Assembly: GCA_001972305.1 (NCBI GenBank)
Contig: BDDD01000377.1
Coordinates: 183,973-247,972, forward strand
Reading direction: 5' to 3'
Source of the DNA: Cephalotus follicularis
Lineage: Eukaryota > Streptophyta > Magnoliopsida > Oxalidales > Cephalotaceae
Length of the DNA: 64,000 bases
Part shown: piece by piece, positions 45,474 to 58,688 of the stretch
Layout of the letters: every line of letters starts with the position of its first letter
How positions within the stretch are numbered: position 1 is the stretch's first letter
Notes under the pieces: model-generated
Seen by the model: only the letters and a program-made list of their open reading frames with translations
What the model was told of the DNA's origin: nothing
The model's database searches: none
Program-made: the position numbers and the translations under genes

Positions 45474-47621
45474 TGAAAGAACAAAAACGAGTTTATAGTC
45501 ATTTTAGGCGTTACGTACATAGGTTGTTCAACTTTAATTTTCATTAAAGTGGCTCAAAACAAAGAACATCCCATATTCAAACACCATAAACTAATATAAA
45601 CATCCTAGGATCGCTAATTAACAGGCTAGATAAACAATATAAACATACATAGAAGGATAGAGTTTATAACGAGCAACCAACTCCTTCCTTCAAGTTTCCG
45701 TTCTAAGACTTCAGGCTTTTACTCAGGAACGAACAACCGCGGAAATAACAATTCCTATAACACCAATCCTAATCTAGGATTAATACAGGGAATGTAGAGC
45801 TCAATGCGAGCAATACACCACCTATAGTAATCAAGTTGTGTTATGTTTCGGTATTGTTTTCTTTCTCTCTGTTTTGTTATACACCAAGAACCAAAACCAA
45901 AGCTCAATTGCTTTCTCTCTATCTCAAACATTTTCGGCAAGAGTAAGAACACAACACCACCAAAAACGTGTTCTCTGATTGCTCTTTATGCACTCATGCA
46001 TATGGTGTAATGATCCACCAATTTTGGATCATGATTAAGGCTGCCATACAAGAAAATGCGCCAAGTGATTCCATTCCACAAATGGAGATCACATTTCCTT
46101 TTCTTTAGAGCCATAATGCATAACTCAAGGTTTTACCAAAGCTGTTTGCATGACGTACCAAATTTCCATGCAAGGAAGACGCGTTATCTCCCAAAAACAG
46201 ACATGCATGTATTCTTTAATCCATGCAGTAGCCATGCAACAAACGTGTAGAGAATATGACAGACAAGAGAATTACATAATCTAATTATGCATTAATACGA
46301 AAAATATATTAGTATATTACGTCAACTATCCAGTCACATAACATCACTAATACACCACGATATAACATGTGCTATCACACGTTATAAAACAATAAGATAT
46401 ATGTATCTAATACATATACTCGTGAGGCAGGAGCCGAAAGTCCGGAATTAATCGGTAACGATGGAATGTTACTAAGACACCTTTCTCTTAAGTAAAATTA
46501 CCATAAATAGTCCTTGACTACTTTTAAGACCCTGAACCTATGAATATCATATTCCAGGTGTGTAAATTAATCCCTTGATTAATTTCCACAATTAAGTCCA
46601 TTTCTGATACATCCGATACTTTATCCTGACGACAGTTACCGTGTACTATAATCCGTCGTCATCCTTGGCTCTGATCACGGCCTAGGGTAAGGATACGTGT
46701 GAACCATAGAAATGTCGGTATCTATAAGTATGTATTTTACCATCGTGACTATCGACAAGCCTTTCCAGAAACCCCATGTTCTATCTCACCATAACCTACC
46801 CAGGTATTTCAAAGGCCATAATGAATACGGATGCTATAGAGGCAGTCACCCTCACATCGGGTGTGACGATCGCATGTTACGCACTCGCTTACATCCACAT
46901 AAATCTTGCAAGACCCAAAAGCTGCCTGTTTGCCAATCCCATGAAAGAACTAGGTAGGTCAGAAATAAAAGGCAGACGTTCTCTATGCAATGCATAGTAG
47001 CCGCTCAGGTCTGAGGATCAGACAAGTCCATTCATAACATGCTAGACTCGTAGAGTCTATACACTACTGTCCCAGATGGAAATATCTACTGGCACGGGAT
47101 ATGTGACCATCCAAGTAGAATTCCCATGGTGGGTCATGTTTAGTGTACATGCTCCCAGCACGCACCCCGCATTAGCTTTAGGGTTCAACGCAAGTGGTAA
47201 TGAGATTCTCCACCCTCCCATTTGTGAGAGCAAGCACAATACGACAAGTCTGTCCGGTTCAGGAATGCCCAAAGTAAGTGAACCTATGACTTGGAACAAT
47301 TTAGTACAGGGAATAAGGAAGTCGTTCTCATAACCCTAGGCTCGACAACCAACCCTTTGATGTGATAGGGCACCATAAATGTAAGCAGTGTCATGCTTTG
47401 ATTATGTGATAAAACATATACAGTTATGCAAATAATAAAATACATTTGCACAGTGTAACATGAATAGAAAAAGATTGTATATATACTGAGTAGAGTACAA
47501 CTACATCCAGCCACCTAGTGGCTTTACGGGTCACACACTCTCTAAAGTACTACATCACATGAACTTCAATCGAGGGACTACGCAAGCCCTCACTCATCGG
47601 CAATCACGTAATGTAACATCA
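45474..47621 (-). repeat. B 5' LTR
   Basis: About 2.15 kb. On the plus strand it starts tgaaagaac beside the primer site and ends gtaacatca at 47621. Inverted, it shares blocks with the other Angela-like LTRs (gttccaagtcataggttcac, cagacctgagcggct). Its inner 400 bp match fragment J. No gene is seen in it. Confidence 0.82.
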
Positions 47622-48237
47622 ACCAAGTGTTGGCGTAGGGGTGTCCCTGCATGCCACGAGGTGGTATTCAGCTTGTACAAACACTATCTATTTATATGAT
47701 CTGTATTCACTTTATGTTTATGTTCATATTTAATTTACCAATGGCAAACCATACTATAAGTATTATCCCAAACCAACTCAAATGGATTGGATGATCACCA
47801 TGTCATTCGAGTACACATATAGTGCCCTGTCGCAAAAATGGTTGGATCTCATGCCTGAGAGGTTATGAGAATGAGATCCTTACTCCCTTCTGAAAAAATG
47901 TTCCAAGTCATAGGTTCACTTTTAGGGCAATAGATGAACCGTAAAGACTTGTAATATTATGCTTGCACTCAGGTTTAGTGAAGGATGGATCATGTCGTTG
48001 CCATTTGGGTTTACCCTAAAGCTGATGTGGGGTGCATGCAAGGAGCATGTTACTGAATAGACCCACCATAGGAAACCTATTTGGAAAGTCTTACCTATGT
48101 CAATAGGATTCCTATAGTATCGATAGTGTATAGTGTATGGTGACTAGTAAACCATTCGTGGAGCTACGTTGTGTCCTCAGACCTGAGCGGCTGGCATGCA
48201 TTATGTTGCAATTGCTTGAATTTGATTTCTGCCTTCC

Positions 48238-48257
48238 CCGGCACTAGCCACGTGCTG
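48238..48257. other. Conserved LTR dyad with G-box, C 5' LTR
   Basis: ccggcactagccacgtgctg: an inverted repeat flanking a loop, with CACGTG inside the right arm. Compare 56858-56878 and 61193-61213. Confidence 0.65.
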
Positions 48258-48653
48258 GCAAAAGGGTTGTCTTTGGGTCTTGTGGAAACTTCATTGAGAT
48301 GTGTGGGCGAGTTCGCAATAAGGAATCGTCACACCCGTAAGAGGGTGATCGGCTCTATATTATTTATGTCCATTGTAGACTTAAAATTCCTGGCCAGGTA
48401 TAGGCAGACTGGAATAGGGTTTTTCGGCATAGTCTGCCGATAGTCTCAGTGCATCATGAATTTATAGTTATCATGGCTTTATCTGGGGTTGACATTATTC
48501 TGAACCCTAGGTCACGGTCGGAGCTAAGTATGGCGTAGGATACATGACACATATGTCGTTCACTGGATAAAGTACTGGTTTACCGGATAATGACTTATAG
48601 ACATGGGTGATACCATGGATCCGAGGGGTGATAAGGAATCACACGGGGGTCAT

Positions 48654-48676
48654 TTTAAAAGTCGGAGACTATTAAA
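48654..48676. other. LTR stem-loop, C 5' LTR
   Basis: tttaaaagtc, loop gga, gactattaaa: a 10-bp stem with one mismatch, at the place of the perfect stems in C's 3' LTR and E. Confidence 0.7.
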
Positions 48677-50085
48677 GTGGTCGTACCAGAACTCCGTGAT
48701 GTTTTGGGAAACTTATAATCGTACCAGGGTACGACCGGGCTTTTGGGTCCCTACTATTTTTGAATCATGTTGATATGTGCTGGGCACATGTCATTGAGTA
48801 AGAGGATAGAACCCAGGAGGTGTTACTTGGCCTATGAATATTTATTTTACTAGACTTTATTCATTTCTAAGGAAGTGAAATGGACCTACACCATAAAGAG
48901 GTCATTCTGGGCCGAGGGGTATTTTTGTCATTTGTGAAAAGTTGAATTTTCTTGGAGGGGGAGAACAATTGGGCCAAAACCCTAGCTTTGTGATGCTAGG
49001 GTATGGCCGGCCCAATTGGAGGCTTAGTCACTTTGATGTGACTAACTAGTTACTTTGAGGTGACTGGATTTTCCTTGTTTGGTTTTAAGGATTGTTGACT
49101 TAGTCAAAAAACTTGCCTTGGAAGCTAAGCTTATACTTGGCCTATAATCATCCTCATGGCCGTCCAAAAGGGAGGATAATAATTCAAGATGTGTGTTGTC
49201 CTCTTCTAAGTGGATTAGAAGTGTTGTGAGTGAAGATTATTTTATTCACTCTACAAGTTGCACACGGCAACTACACAATTTTTGACTAAGTGCATTTGAT
49301 CTCTTTGTATCTCTCTTGCACTCTCTCTCCCATGAGTTTCTCTCTCTTTTCTTCTCTTCATCATCTCTACTGGTTTGAGGAAGATAGTACCACCATGGAT
49401 GCTTAGAACTTCATTGTTCAAGAAGAGAAAAGCTTAAACACCTTCCTCTTACCATACCATAGCAATTGTAGGTGGAGATTTGCATAAAAAATCTTCCTCC
49501 AATTATGTAGTTTTATAGAACCTTTGAACCAGAAAAAGTGGCTTCACAATTTTTCTTTTCCGTGCCAATGGGAGCAACAAATGTTAAAGAGAAATCCTTG
49601 GAGCTCAAGGAAAGGAATTCACATTTTTGAAGGAGTAAAGACTTGAGGTATTTTCTTACTTCCTTCTTCTTTACATGCTATATGGTTGTGGTGTTTGAGT
49701 TGTTCCTAGGGCTTTGCCAAAACTTAGATGATATGTTTACATGCAGGTTGTGTGTTCTTTCTAGGGTTATGCCGAACCCTAGCTCTCCTTTAGGGTGAGA
49801 CATTGGTTGGGAATGGTTTAGGGTATGGTGTGCATTACCTTATCCATTCACCATGTTGGCCATTTTTGGGGTTGGAAAACCCTAGGCCAACCGAACCCTC
49901 ACATGCTTGGTTAGGCAACATGGTCTTTCTAATTACCAATTAGTGATCCTAGGGCCTACTTGGGAAATTTCATTGCAATGGTTTTGGGTGGTCCTTATGC
50001 CGAGAAAAGATTTTTCAAATTGTACACCGTAAACACTAGTTGCCAGAAACTTTTTTCTTCCGCTGCGTTCCTAGGTTCCAACAAG

Positions 50086-50096
50086 TGGTATCAAAG
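50086..50096 (+). other. C primer binding site
   Basis: tggtatcaaag, two bases after the LTR; same variant as in B. Confidence 0.9.
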
Positions 50097-52191
50097 ACCC
50101 TAATTGGAATTAATTGTACCATTTAGAATGTATATTGGCATATTGGAGAGACTTTGTCTCTTTGTCGAAATTTTGAGTCCCAAACCCTAAAGTGAAATGG
50201 GAAGCTAGGGTTGCAAAATTCTGGTTTTCAACTTTTGGTTGATTCGATTTCCATTTGGTTGATCTTATGTGGTAAGACTAGTTAAATGGATTCTATGATG
50301 AACCAAAGCAATCTACATTGGGTGTTTATAATTCTACGGAGCATTCAAGCATTCCTATGTAATGCTCAGGATCTCAAATGAACCTAAATTAGTCATTGGA
50401 CGAGAGGTTCAACGTGACCAAAAATCTATTTTTTAAACAGCTGGAATGTGCTGACTTCCTGCAAAGATTTTTTGCACTACCTTTAGTGCAATCTTTCTGG
50501 CGGTGGACAAGTATTATGTTACATTAGTTAGTGACAATTTGAGAGCCGGGATTTCCTCTAAAGTGTCCAGCATCGGTTGCTGTGAAACTTGGAACTTTCT
50601 TCACTCCTATTGACAATTCCCAATATAATAAATACATTAATTAATATATGTTTCCGGAAAGCTTTTGGATTGCTTCTGAAAGTTTTTTTCGTGCGGTTTT
50701 CGCACAAAGAATGTATGGAAATATTATTAATGGGATAGGCACAGACCGGGGTGGTTTAGATAGAATTTTGCACACGATACCACGTCATGTGTCACCCAAA
50801 ATATTCATTAAAAATATTCATTGTTTTTATTCAATGCAATGCTTTTCACTAATAATTTTTGGACGGACCAAGGATTATCTTTAGCAAGGAGCTATATAAG
50901 GGTATAATAGGTCGTCATTAATCTAGTGGGAGTCGGGTTTTTATTTTGGTCTATTTACCAAAATGCCCCTAGACATTCTTTTCTTTTCTACGTGTTTATT
51001 CATTAAATATAAAGTGTATATTTTCGGAATTTCTTATGCATGCTGGTAGATTGGGGACTAGACCTAGCTTCAGGTTTCTTTTGTGAATGAAATTTAATTG
51101 CTTTATTTACCCTTTTTTATCTTTTGGTCTGTAACTCGGGTGCCTGCGCGCACCAATTTTTTTTCTTGTCTATTATTTATTGAGTATAATAAAATCTCTT
51201 CTCCCCTTTTGTATTCTAGTTTTTTGTAAGTTACTAAGGACGTAATTTATTTAAATTTTGATACAACTGAGAAAGAAGAGTAGATCAAGGAAGATACAAA
51301 ACCAAGTGAAGACCATGTATGCATGGTGAAATGTGTAATAAAGTTGATAATAAATTTTGTTTTCACCTAGGCGACCAAGTGGTCACGTTATGGCACACGT
51401 GATCACATAGATAGTTAAAGTTCCCAATCAGGCCACTTTTTAGGCTGCATGAGATGGATGAATTTTTATTTTTCCAAACACGTCCAGGCATGTTAAGCCG
51501 TTATCAAATGGGATTTGAAGATTAAAATTAATCTAATAGCGGTTTTGGCTAATATAAAATGTAAGACCTAAAATTCCTCCAAACTGAAAATAATAAGTCC
51601 ATAAGCGATGTGAGCACATGGGTTCTCCGCCATTGGCCTTCCACTATTTCATTTACTATTATGGATATATTTGGGATAGTACTGCCCAGCAGAGGTCCTC
51701 CGTTTGACCATTTCTATTAAATTTTGGTGCGGGGTGCACTGGGAGGAAATAACTAAGTTTTGGCATTGACCAGCGCAACTGGTGGAAATCAAAACTGGTT
51801 AATTTCTTTGACGGTTGTGGGTAAGGACTTATACTGAGGTCATACTATCTATTTATGCCCAGCATAAGTCTGTATGGGTCGGGAGGCCGAATGATATATC
51901 CGATCCTGCATTTCAAGGGCGAGGCCCTAATGCAGATTGGCCTTTAAAGCCTACCTATTTGGTATTATGGTTTGTCCAGCCCCCAATGGAGACCATAATA
52001 TGCGAAATAGATTCCGATCCCCACTAGGAAGTGGGAGCTTCCTTAATTCCATATCTGGAGGTGTGAGATACGATTAGAATAGTGGGAGGACCCATAACTT
52101 CTAAAGACCAAGGGTTATGGTAATAACATAAAATTGAATAATCTGCTAATTTTTCTCTCTTGTTTCCTCTTAATAGGTTGCTTGTATATAT
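50097..52191 (+). other. C leader with conserved blocks
   Basis: Non-coding leader of 2.1 kb. It has the hairpin ggtgcctgcgcgcacc (51139-51154), three gcccagc-type repeats (about 51684, 51857 and 51969; spacing 173 and 112 bp), a block at 51985-52130 matching A and B, and tttcctcttaatag/gtt before gag. Unlike A and B, no GTCGAC array was noticed. A short frame at 50648-50884 has no recognisable content. Confidence 0.78.
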
Positions 52192-55100
52192 ATGCCTGTC
52201 AGCACCGTGATTGCACGTATTCTTGAAACGAACAAATTGGATGGTCCAAATTTCTTGGACTGGCAGCACAACTTGCGCTTGGTACTAATGAGCATGAAGC
52301 TTAATCATGTTATGACTGATACCGCCCCCTACACTGGGAGCTCATCCTACAGAGGAACACAAGGCCTATGTGGCCAAGTGGTTAGATGATGACCAGCAGG
52401 CTCGTTGCCTAGCTACTGCGGGTATGGTCCCGAAATTGCAAAGATAGCACGAGCAGCTGGACACATTGGGAGCCATACTTCTTCGGTTGAAGGAGTTGTA
52501 TGGTGCAAGGTCGAGGACTCAGAGGTTTAACCTCTCTCGACATCTCTTCTGGATGAAAATGGTCGAGGGATCTTCAGTCCATTCTCATGGATTGAAGATG
52601 ATAGATTTGGTAGAGCATCTGGCTCAATTGGACCTTATTATGGATGATGGTTATTATATCAATCCTATGCTATCCTCCCTCCCACGCTCATACTTCCAGT
52701 TCATCACAAATTTCCACATGAACAAGGTGGAATGTACTATGCCTGAGTTAGTGGAAATGCTTTGGACTGCCAAAGCAGATATGGATCATGGTAAGTCCAA
52801 ATCCGATGTGATTTTATACCTTCCACTTCCTACAGGACAGCCCCTAAGCGGGGTGGACATAAAAAGTCCAAGTCCAAGGGCAAGGGCAAGGGCAAGGTGC
52901 CCAAGAAGCCCAAAGGGAAGAAGGGGAAGGCACGATCGGCAGTGGTGAGGGATGCCATCCATGATAGGATTCACCAGCTTTCTGATGAGAAAGCATGCTT
53001 CTACTATGGGAAGCAAGGACATTGGAGAGCTCAGTGTGCTGAATTTCTCAAGTCCACATTTGGAGGTGCCTCAGGTTCAGGTACTTTTATGATTGAGTCT
53101 TTTCTCTCTTACAATGTTAGTTCAACTTGGGTTGTTGATTCGAGTTGTGGGACTAACATCTGTAATTCTTTGCAGGGACTAAGAAATGCTAGATAGCTGG
53201 AAGCTAAAGACCAGTTGGACTTACGCCTTTGTGATGGGTCGAGGATCCACACTACTTTTGTTGACGTTTTTTATATGTCTTTTGTAAATGGTTGTATTTT
53301 GGAACTTGATCCATGCTAGTATGTAGCGAACATTGTAAGAAATGTAATTTATGTATCATATTTGTATAGGATAGGCAGGGAGCTCCCTTTTTCTGCATTG
53401 ACTTGCAATATTATACATAAGAATGTTCAAATGTGTACGGGCCACATTGATAAAGGGATATATGTTCTAGGTATTAATCGACAATTTGCATTAACAATTC
53501 AAAAGGGAAATAGTAGTAAAAGACCAAGAGAGAATGATGAAATAAATCCTTCTTACTTATGGCACTGTAGATTAGGTCATCCTAGCGAGGCTAGACTAAC
53601 ACGTTTGGTTAAGGATGGACTTTTGGACATCCAGGACGTGGAGTCCTTTCCTATGTGTAAAACATGTTTGATTGGTAATATGGCCAAATCTCCCTTCTCC
53701 GGACAAGGAGAAAAGGCAGTGGACATACTCGAGCTTGTCCACACCGATGTCTGCGGACCTATGTCGGTCAATGCGAGAGGAGGTTTTTCCTACTTCATCA
53801 CCTTCACCGATGATTTATCACGGTTTCGATATGTGTTTCTGATGAAACACAAGTCTGAATCCTTTGAGAGGTTCAAGGAATTTAGACTCGAAGTAGAAAA
53901 GCAAAGAGGTAAACCCATTAAATCACTTCGCTCTGATAAAGGAGGTGAATACCTATCTGCTGAATTCCAAGGGTATCTAAGAGATAACGGAATTCTCTCT
54001 CAATGGACCCCTCCAGGAACACCACAGCATAATGATGTATCCGAACGGAGGAATATGACCTTGATTAACATGGCCTGGTCCATGATGTCTTTTACAGATC
54101 TTTCGATATCTTTATGGGGTTATGCATTGCTATCAGGACTATACATCCTAAACCGGATTCCTTCAAAATCCGTCCCCTCCACACCATATGAGGTGTTTAA
54201 AGGGAGGAAACCTAGCCTAAACCATTTAAGGGTTTGGGGCTGTCCCGCTTGTGTGAGCAGACAGGAGCCTTCTAAGCTTGAGGTACGAGCTGATCATTGC
54301 TGGTTTGTGGGGTATCCTAAGGAAACTAGGGGATACTACTTTTACAATCCCAACGATCAAAAAGTGGTTGTATTTCCTTTTGTTACATTCCTAGAGAAGG
54401 AATACCTGCTTGCAGGGAGTAGTGGGAGCATGGTGGAATTGAGGTAATTACTACCTGGTGAAAGCCCACAGGACGATGAGGAATTAGAGGTTCCTACCTC
54501 TAGAAACATAGTTGGGCAAGGTTCCCAACCTGAGCTGGATTCTCAGGAAGGCACTCCTCATTTGAGGAGATCAGGCAGGGTTATCACAAAGCCTGAGAGA
54601 TATGGGTTTCTCGTTGAAGGCACTGATGAACCCAATGACGTCGATGAAGACCAATCTGTCAGCTACAAGCAAGCAGTGAAGAGCACTGAATCCAGGGCAT
54701 GGTTAGAAGCCATGAAATCCGAGATGGATTCCATGTACGCCAACCAAGTATGGAACTTGGTTGAAGCACCATATTGGATTACTCCTATTGGATGCAAATG
54801 GATCTTGAAGAAGAAGATTGGCGTCGATGGTAAGATAGAGACTTACAATGCATGATTGGTTGCAAAAGGTTAGAGGTAACGTCATGCGATTAACTATACC
54901 GAAACCTTTTCACCAGCCGCTATGCTTAAGTCCATTCGGATACTTCTGGCGATTGCCGCTCATTACGATAATGAGATAGGGAAAATGGATGTCAAAACTA
55001 CCTTCTTGAATGGCAATCTCGAATAGGACATTTATATGTCCCAACCTGAGGGGTTTACATCCGAGGAGCATCCACAAAGTGTGTGCAAGCTCCAAAGGTC

Positions 55101-56240
55101 CATATATGGGCTAAAGCAAGCATCCCGTAGCTGGAACATTCGTTTTGACGAGGCCATAAAGGCTTTTGGCTTCATCAAAAATATAGATGAGCCTTGTGTT
55201 TACCGAAAATAGGATGACCTCAGACTCACTTTTTTGGTAATATACATGGATGACATACTACTCATAGTGAATGATGTAGGTATGTTACAGTCCGTCAAAG
55301 TATGGTTATCCAAGAACTTCTCCATGAAGGATTTGGGAGAAGTATCCTATATACTTGGTATAAAGATCTACAGAGATAGATCTAATAGATTGCTTGGACT
55401 CTCCCAAAGCCAGTACATCAACAAAGTGCTGAAAGGTATGGCCTAGAGAATTCCAAATGTGGGTTGTTGTCTATCGGTCAAGGAATTCACCTTTCCAAGA
55501 GGATGTCTCCAAAGACAGTCGAGGAAAGTGAATGCATGAGCAGGCAGCCTTATGCTTCGGTTGTGGGCTCCATCATGTATGCCATGCTGTGTACTAGGCC
55601 TGATGTCGTTTTTGCCTTGGGAATGGCAAGTCGATTTCAGTCCGATCCCGGTGAGAAACATTGGGAAATTGTCAAAGGAATTTTAAAGTACCTGAGAAGG
55701 ACTCAGGATACTTTCTTGACATATGGAGGAGACAGTGTATTGAGACTTGAGGGCTTTATAGACTCTAGTTTCAATAGTGATCTGGATGATCATAAGGCAA
55801 TTTCAGGATTTGTATTCGTGCTTATTGGAGGTGCAGTCAGCTGGAGGAGTTCGAAGCAGGAAACTACTACAGACTCCACCACAGAAGCAAAATATGTAGC
55901 TGGCTCAGATGCTGCAAACGAAGCAGTTTGGATGCGGAAGATCATTGCTGAACTTGATGTTGTTCCAACCATCACACGTCCAGTTGGGGTGTACTGTGAC
56001 AATGATGGGCCTGTTGCACAAGCCAAGGAACCTAGGTCTCACCACCACTCCAAGCATAAACAGCATCAATATCACCTGACCAGAGAGATCATAGAGAGAG
56101 GAGACATCAGTTTAGAGATAGTTGCCTCAGAGGCAAATTTGGCAGACCCACTGACCAAAGCCATGAGCAGTATAGTACTCGAGCAACATCGGAACTCTAT
56201 GGGCTTAGGCTATAGGTCTTCGTGGCTTGAAGGGCCAAGT
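52192..56240 (+). pseudogene. pol: C gag-pol region
   Basis: Gag begins MPVSTVIARILETNKLDGPN and has RTQRFNLSRHLFWMKMVEG and a K/G-rich linker encoded by repeats of agggca near 52880. A nucleocapsid-like and protease-like section follows (WVVDSSCGTNICNSLQG). Integrase is at about 53500-54440 (HTDVCGPMSVNARGG, SLRSDKGGEYLSAEF). RT lies around 54660-55440 (WNLVEAPYWITPIGCKW, ILGIKIYRDRSNRLLGLS). RNase H runs to about 56240 (VVGSIMYAMLCTRPDVVFAL, YCDNDGPVAQAKEPRSH). PR-IN-RT-RH order; Angela/TAR-like. It is a fossil with about ten breaks. Confidence 0.92.
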
Positions 56241-56247
56241 GGGAGAT
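56234..56247 (+). other. C polypurine tract
   Basis: gccaagtgggagat directly before the 3' LTR start TGTTGGAG, identical to the tract of E. Confidence 0.87.
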
Positions 56248-56857
56248 TGTTGGAGTAGGGGTGTCCCTGCATGCCACGATGTGGTATTCAGCTTGTACAA
56301 ACACTTTCTATTTATATGATATGTATTCACTTTATGTTTATGTGCATATTTAATTTACCAATGGAAAACCATACTATATGTATTATCCCAAACCATCTTA
56401 AATGGATCGGATGATCACCATGTCATTCGAGTACACATATAGTGCCCTAACACAAAAAGGGTTGGATCTCATGCCTAAGAGGTTATGAGAATGAGATCCT
56501 TACTCCCTTCTGACAAAATGTTCCAACTCATAGGTTCACTTTTAGGGAAATAGATGAACCGTAAAGACTTGTCATATTATGCTTGCTCCTTGGTTTAGTG
56601 AAGGATGGATCATCCCGTTGCCATTTGGGTTTACCCTAAAGCTGATGCGTGGTGCATGCTAGGAGCATGTTACTGAACAGACCCTCCATAGGAAACCTAT
56701 TTGGAATGTCTTACCTATGTCAATAGGATTCCTATAGTATGCGTAGTGTATAGTCTATGGTGACTAGTAGACCATTCGTGGAGCTACGCTGTGTCCTCAG
56801 ACCTGAGCGGCTGGCATGCATTATGTTGCAACTGCTTGACTTTGATTTCCGCCTTCC

Positions 56858-56878
56858 CCAGCACTAGCCACGTGCTGG
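56858..56878. other. Conserved LTR dyad with G-box, C 3' LTR
   Basis: CCAGCAC, loop, GTGCTGG: a perfect 7-bp inverted repeat whose right arm overlaps CACGTG. The same dyad is in H. Confidence 0.75.
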
Positions 56879-57274
56879 AAAAAGGGTTGTCTTTGGGTCT
56901 TGTGGAAACTTCATTGAGATGTATGGGCGAGTTCGCAATAAGGAATCGTCACACCCTTAAGAGGGTGACCGGCTCTATATTATTTATGTCTGTGGTAGAC
57001 TTAAAATTCTTGGGTAGGTATAGGCAGACTGGAATAGGTTTTTCTGGGATAGTCTGTCGATAGTCTCAGTGCGTACAAGAATTTATAGTTATCGTGGCTT
57101 CACCTGGGGGTGACATTATTCCTAACCCTAGGTCACGGTCGGAGCTAAGTATGACGTATGATACATGACACATATGCTGTTCACTGGATAAAGTACTGGT
57201 TTACCAGATAATGACTTATAGACATGGGTGATACCATGGATCCGGGGAGTGATAAGGAATCACACAGGGGTCAT

Positions 57275-57297
57275 TTTAATAGTCGGGGACTATTAAA
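57275..57297. other. LTR stem-loop, C 3' LTR
   Basis: tttaatagtc, loop ggg, gactattaaa: a perfect 10-bp stem. Compared with E, three base pairs differ and all three remain paired. Confidence 0.85.
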
Positions 57298-58688
57298 GTT
57301 GTCGTACCAGAACTCTGGGATGTTCTGGGAAACTTATAATCGTATCGGGGTACAACCAGCCTTTCGGGTCCCTACTGTTTTTGGATCATGTTTATATGTG
57401 TAGGGAGTAAGAGTATAGCACCCGAGAGGTGTTACTTGGCCTATGACTATTTATTTAGCTAGACTTTATTCATTTCTAAGCAAGTGAAATCGAGCTACAC
57501 CATAAATAGGTCATTCCGGGTCGAGGGGTATTTTGGTCATTTGTGAGAAGTTAACTTTTCATGGAGAGGCAGAACAATTGTGCCGAACCCTAGCTCTGTG
57601 ATGCTAGGGTATGGCCGATCCAATTGGAGGCTTAGTCACATTAATGTGAGCAAGTTACTTTAATGGTACTAGATTTTCCTTGTTTGGTTATAAGGATTGT
57701 TGACTGAGTCAACAAACTTGCCTTGGAAGCTAAGCTTACACTTGGCCTATAATAATCCTCATGGCAGGCCAAAAGGGAGGATAATAAGTCAAGATGTGTG
57801 TTGTCCTCTTCTAAGTGGATTAGAAGTGTTGTGAGTGAAGATTATTTTTTTCACTCTACAGGTTGCATGCGGCAACTACACAATATTGGACTAAGTGCAT
57901 TTGATCTCTTTGTATCTCTCTTGCACTCTCTCTCCCACGAGCTTCTCTCTCTTTTCATCTCTTCATCTTCTCTACTGGTTTGAAGAAGATAGTACCGCCA
58001 TGGATGCTTAGAACTTCATTGTTCAAGAAGAGAAAAGCTTAAACACCTTCCTCTTACCATACCATAGCAATTGTAGGTGGAGATTAGCATAAAAACTCTT
58101 ACTCCAATTGTGTAGTTTTATAGAACCTTTGAACCTGCAAAAGTGGCTTCACAATTGTTCTTCGCCGTGTCGAGTGGAGCAACAAATGTGAAGGAGAAAG
58201 TCTTGGAGCTCAAGGAAAGGAATTCACATTTTTGAAGGAGTAAAGACTTGAGGTATTTTCTTACTTCCTTCTTCTTTACATGCTATATGGTTGTGGTGTG
58301 TGAGTTGTTCCTAGGGCTTTGCCAAGCCTTAGATGATATGTTTACATGTAGGTTGGGTGTTCTTGCTAGGGTTTTGCTGAACCCTATCTCTCCTTTAGGG
58401 TGTGACATTTGATGGGAATGGTTTAGCGTATGGTGTGCATTACCCTATCCATTCACCATGTTGGCCGTTTTTGGGGTTGGAAAAGCCTAGGCCAACTGAA
58501 CCCTCACATGCTTGGTTCGGCCATATGGTCTTTCTAATGGCCAATTAGTGATCCTAGGGCCTACTTGGGACATTTCTTGGAAATGGTTATGGGTGGTCCT
58601 TATGCCAGGAAAACATTTTTAAAATTATACACCCTAAACCCTAGTGGCTGGAAACTTTTTTCTTCCGCTGCGTTCCCAGGTTCCAACA

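Larger units (their letters stand above)
40967..47621 (-). mobile_element. Angela-like Copia element B, lacking its 3' part
   Basis: Minus strand. Parts in element sense: 5' LTR 47621-45474, primer site 45471-45461, leader, and gag-pol from 43791 to 40967. RNase H and the 3' LTR are not present. Protein text is close to A and C but distinct. It is broken in many places and cannot be aged by LTR comparison here; more decayed than A by eye. Confidence 0.9.
47628..50083 (+). repeat. C 5' LTR
   Basis: 2456 bp, TGTTGGCG to ggttccaaca. It contains the G-box dyad at 48238-48257 and the stem-loop at 48654-48676. No palindrome-word array was seen in this LTR. Confidence 0.93.
47628..58688 (+). mobile_element. 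Angela-like Copia element C
   Basis: Plus-strand Ty1/Copia element, 11.06 kb. Parts: 5' LTR 47628-50083, primer site 50086, 2.1-kb leader, gag-pol 52192-56240, polypurine tract, and 3' LTR 56248-58688. Target duplication ccaag (47623-47627) against ccaaa (58689-58693). The LTRs differ at about 14 of 235 bases by eye (about 6%), roughly 2.3 My. All parts are present but it is broken in many places (about ten). Confidence 0.93.
56248..58688 (+). repeat. C 3' LTR
   Basis: 2441 bp, partner of 47628-50083, ending ggttccaaca. Confidence 0.93.

Noticed and set aside
50648-50884. 78-residue frame in C's leader as a small gene
   Set aside because: No domain and no counterpart frame in the leaders of A or B.
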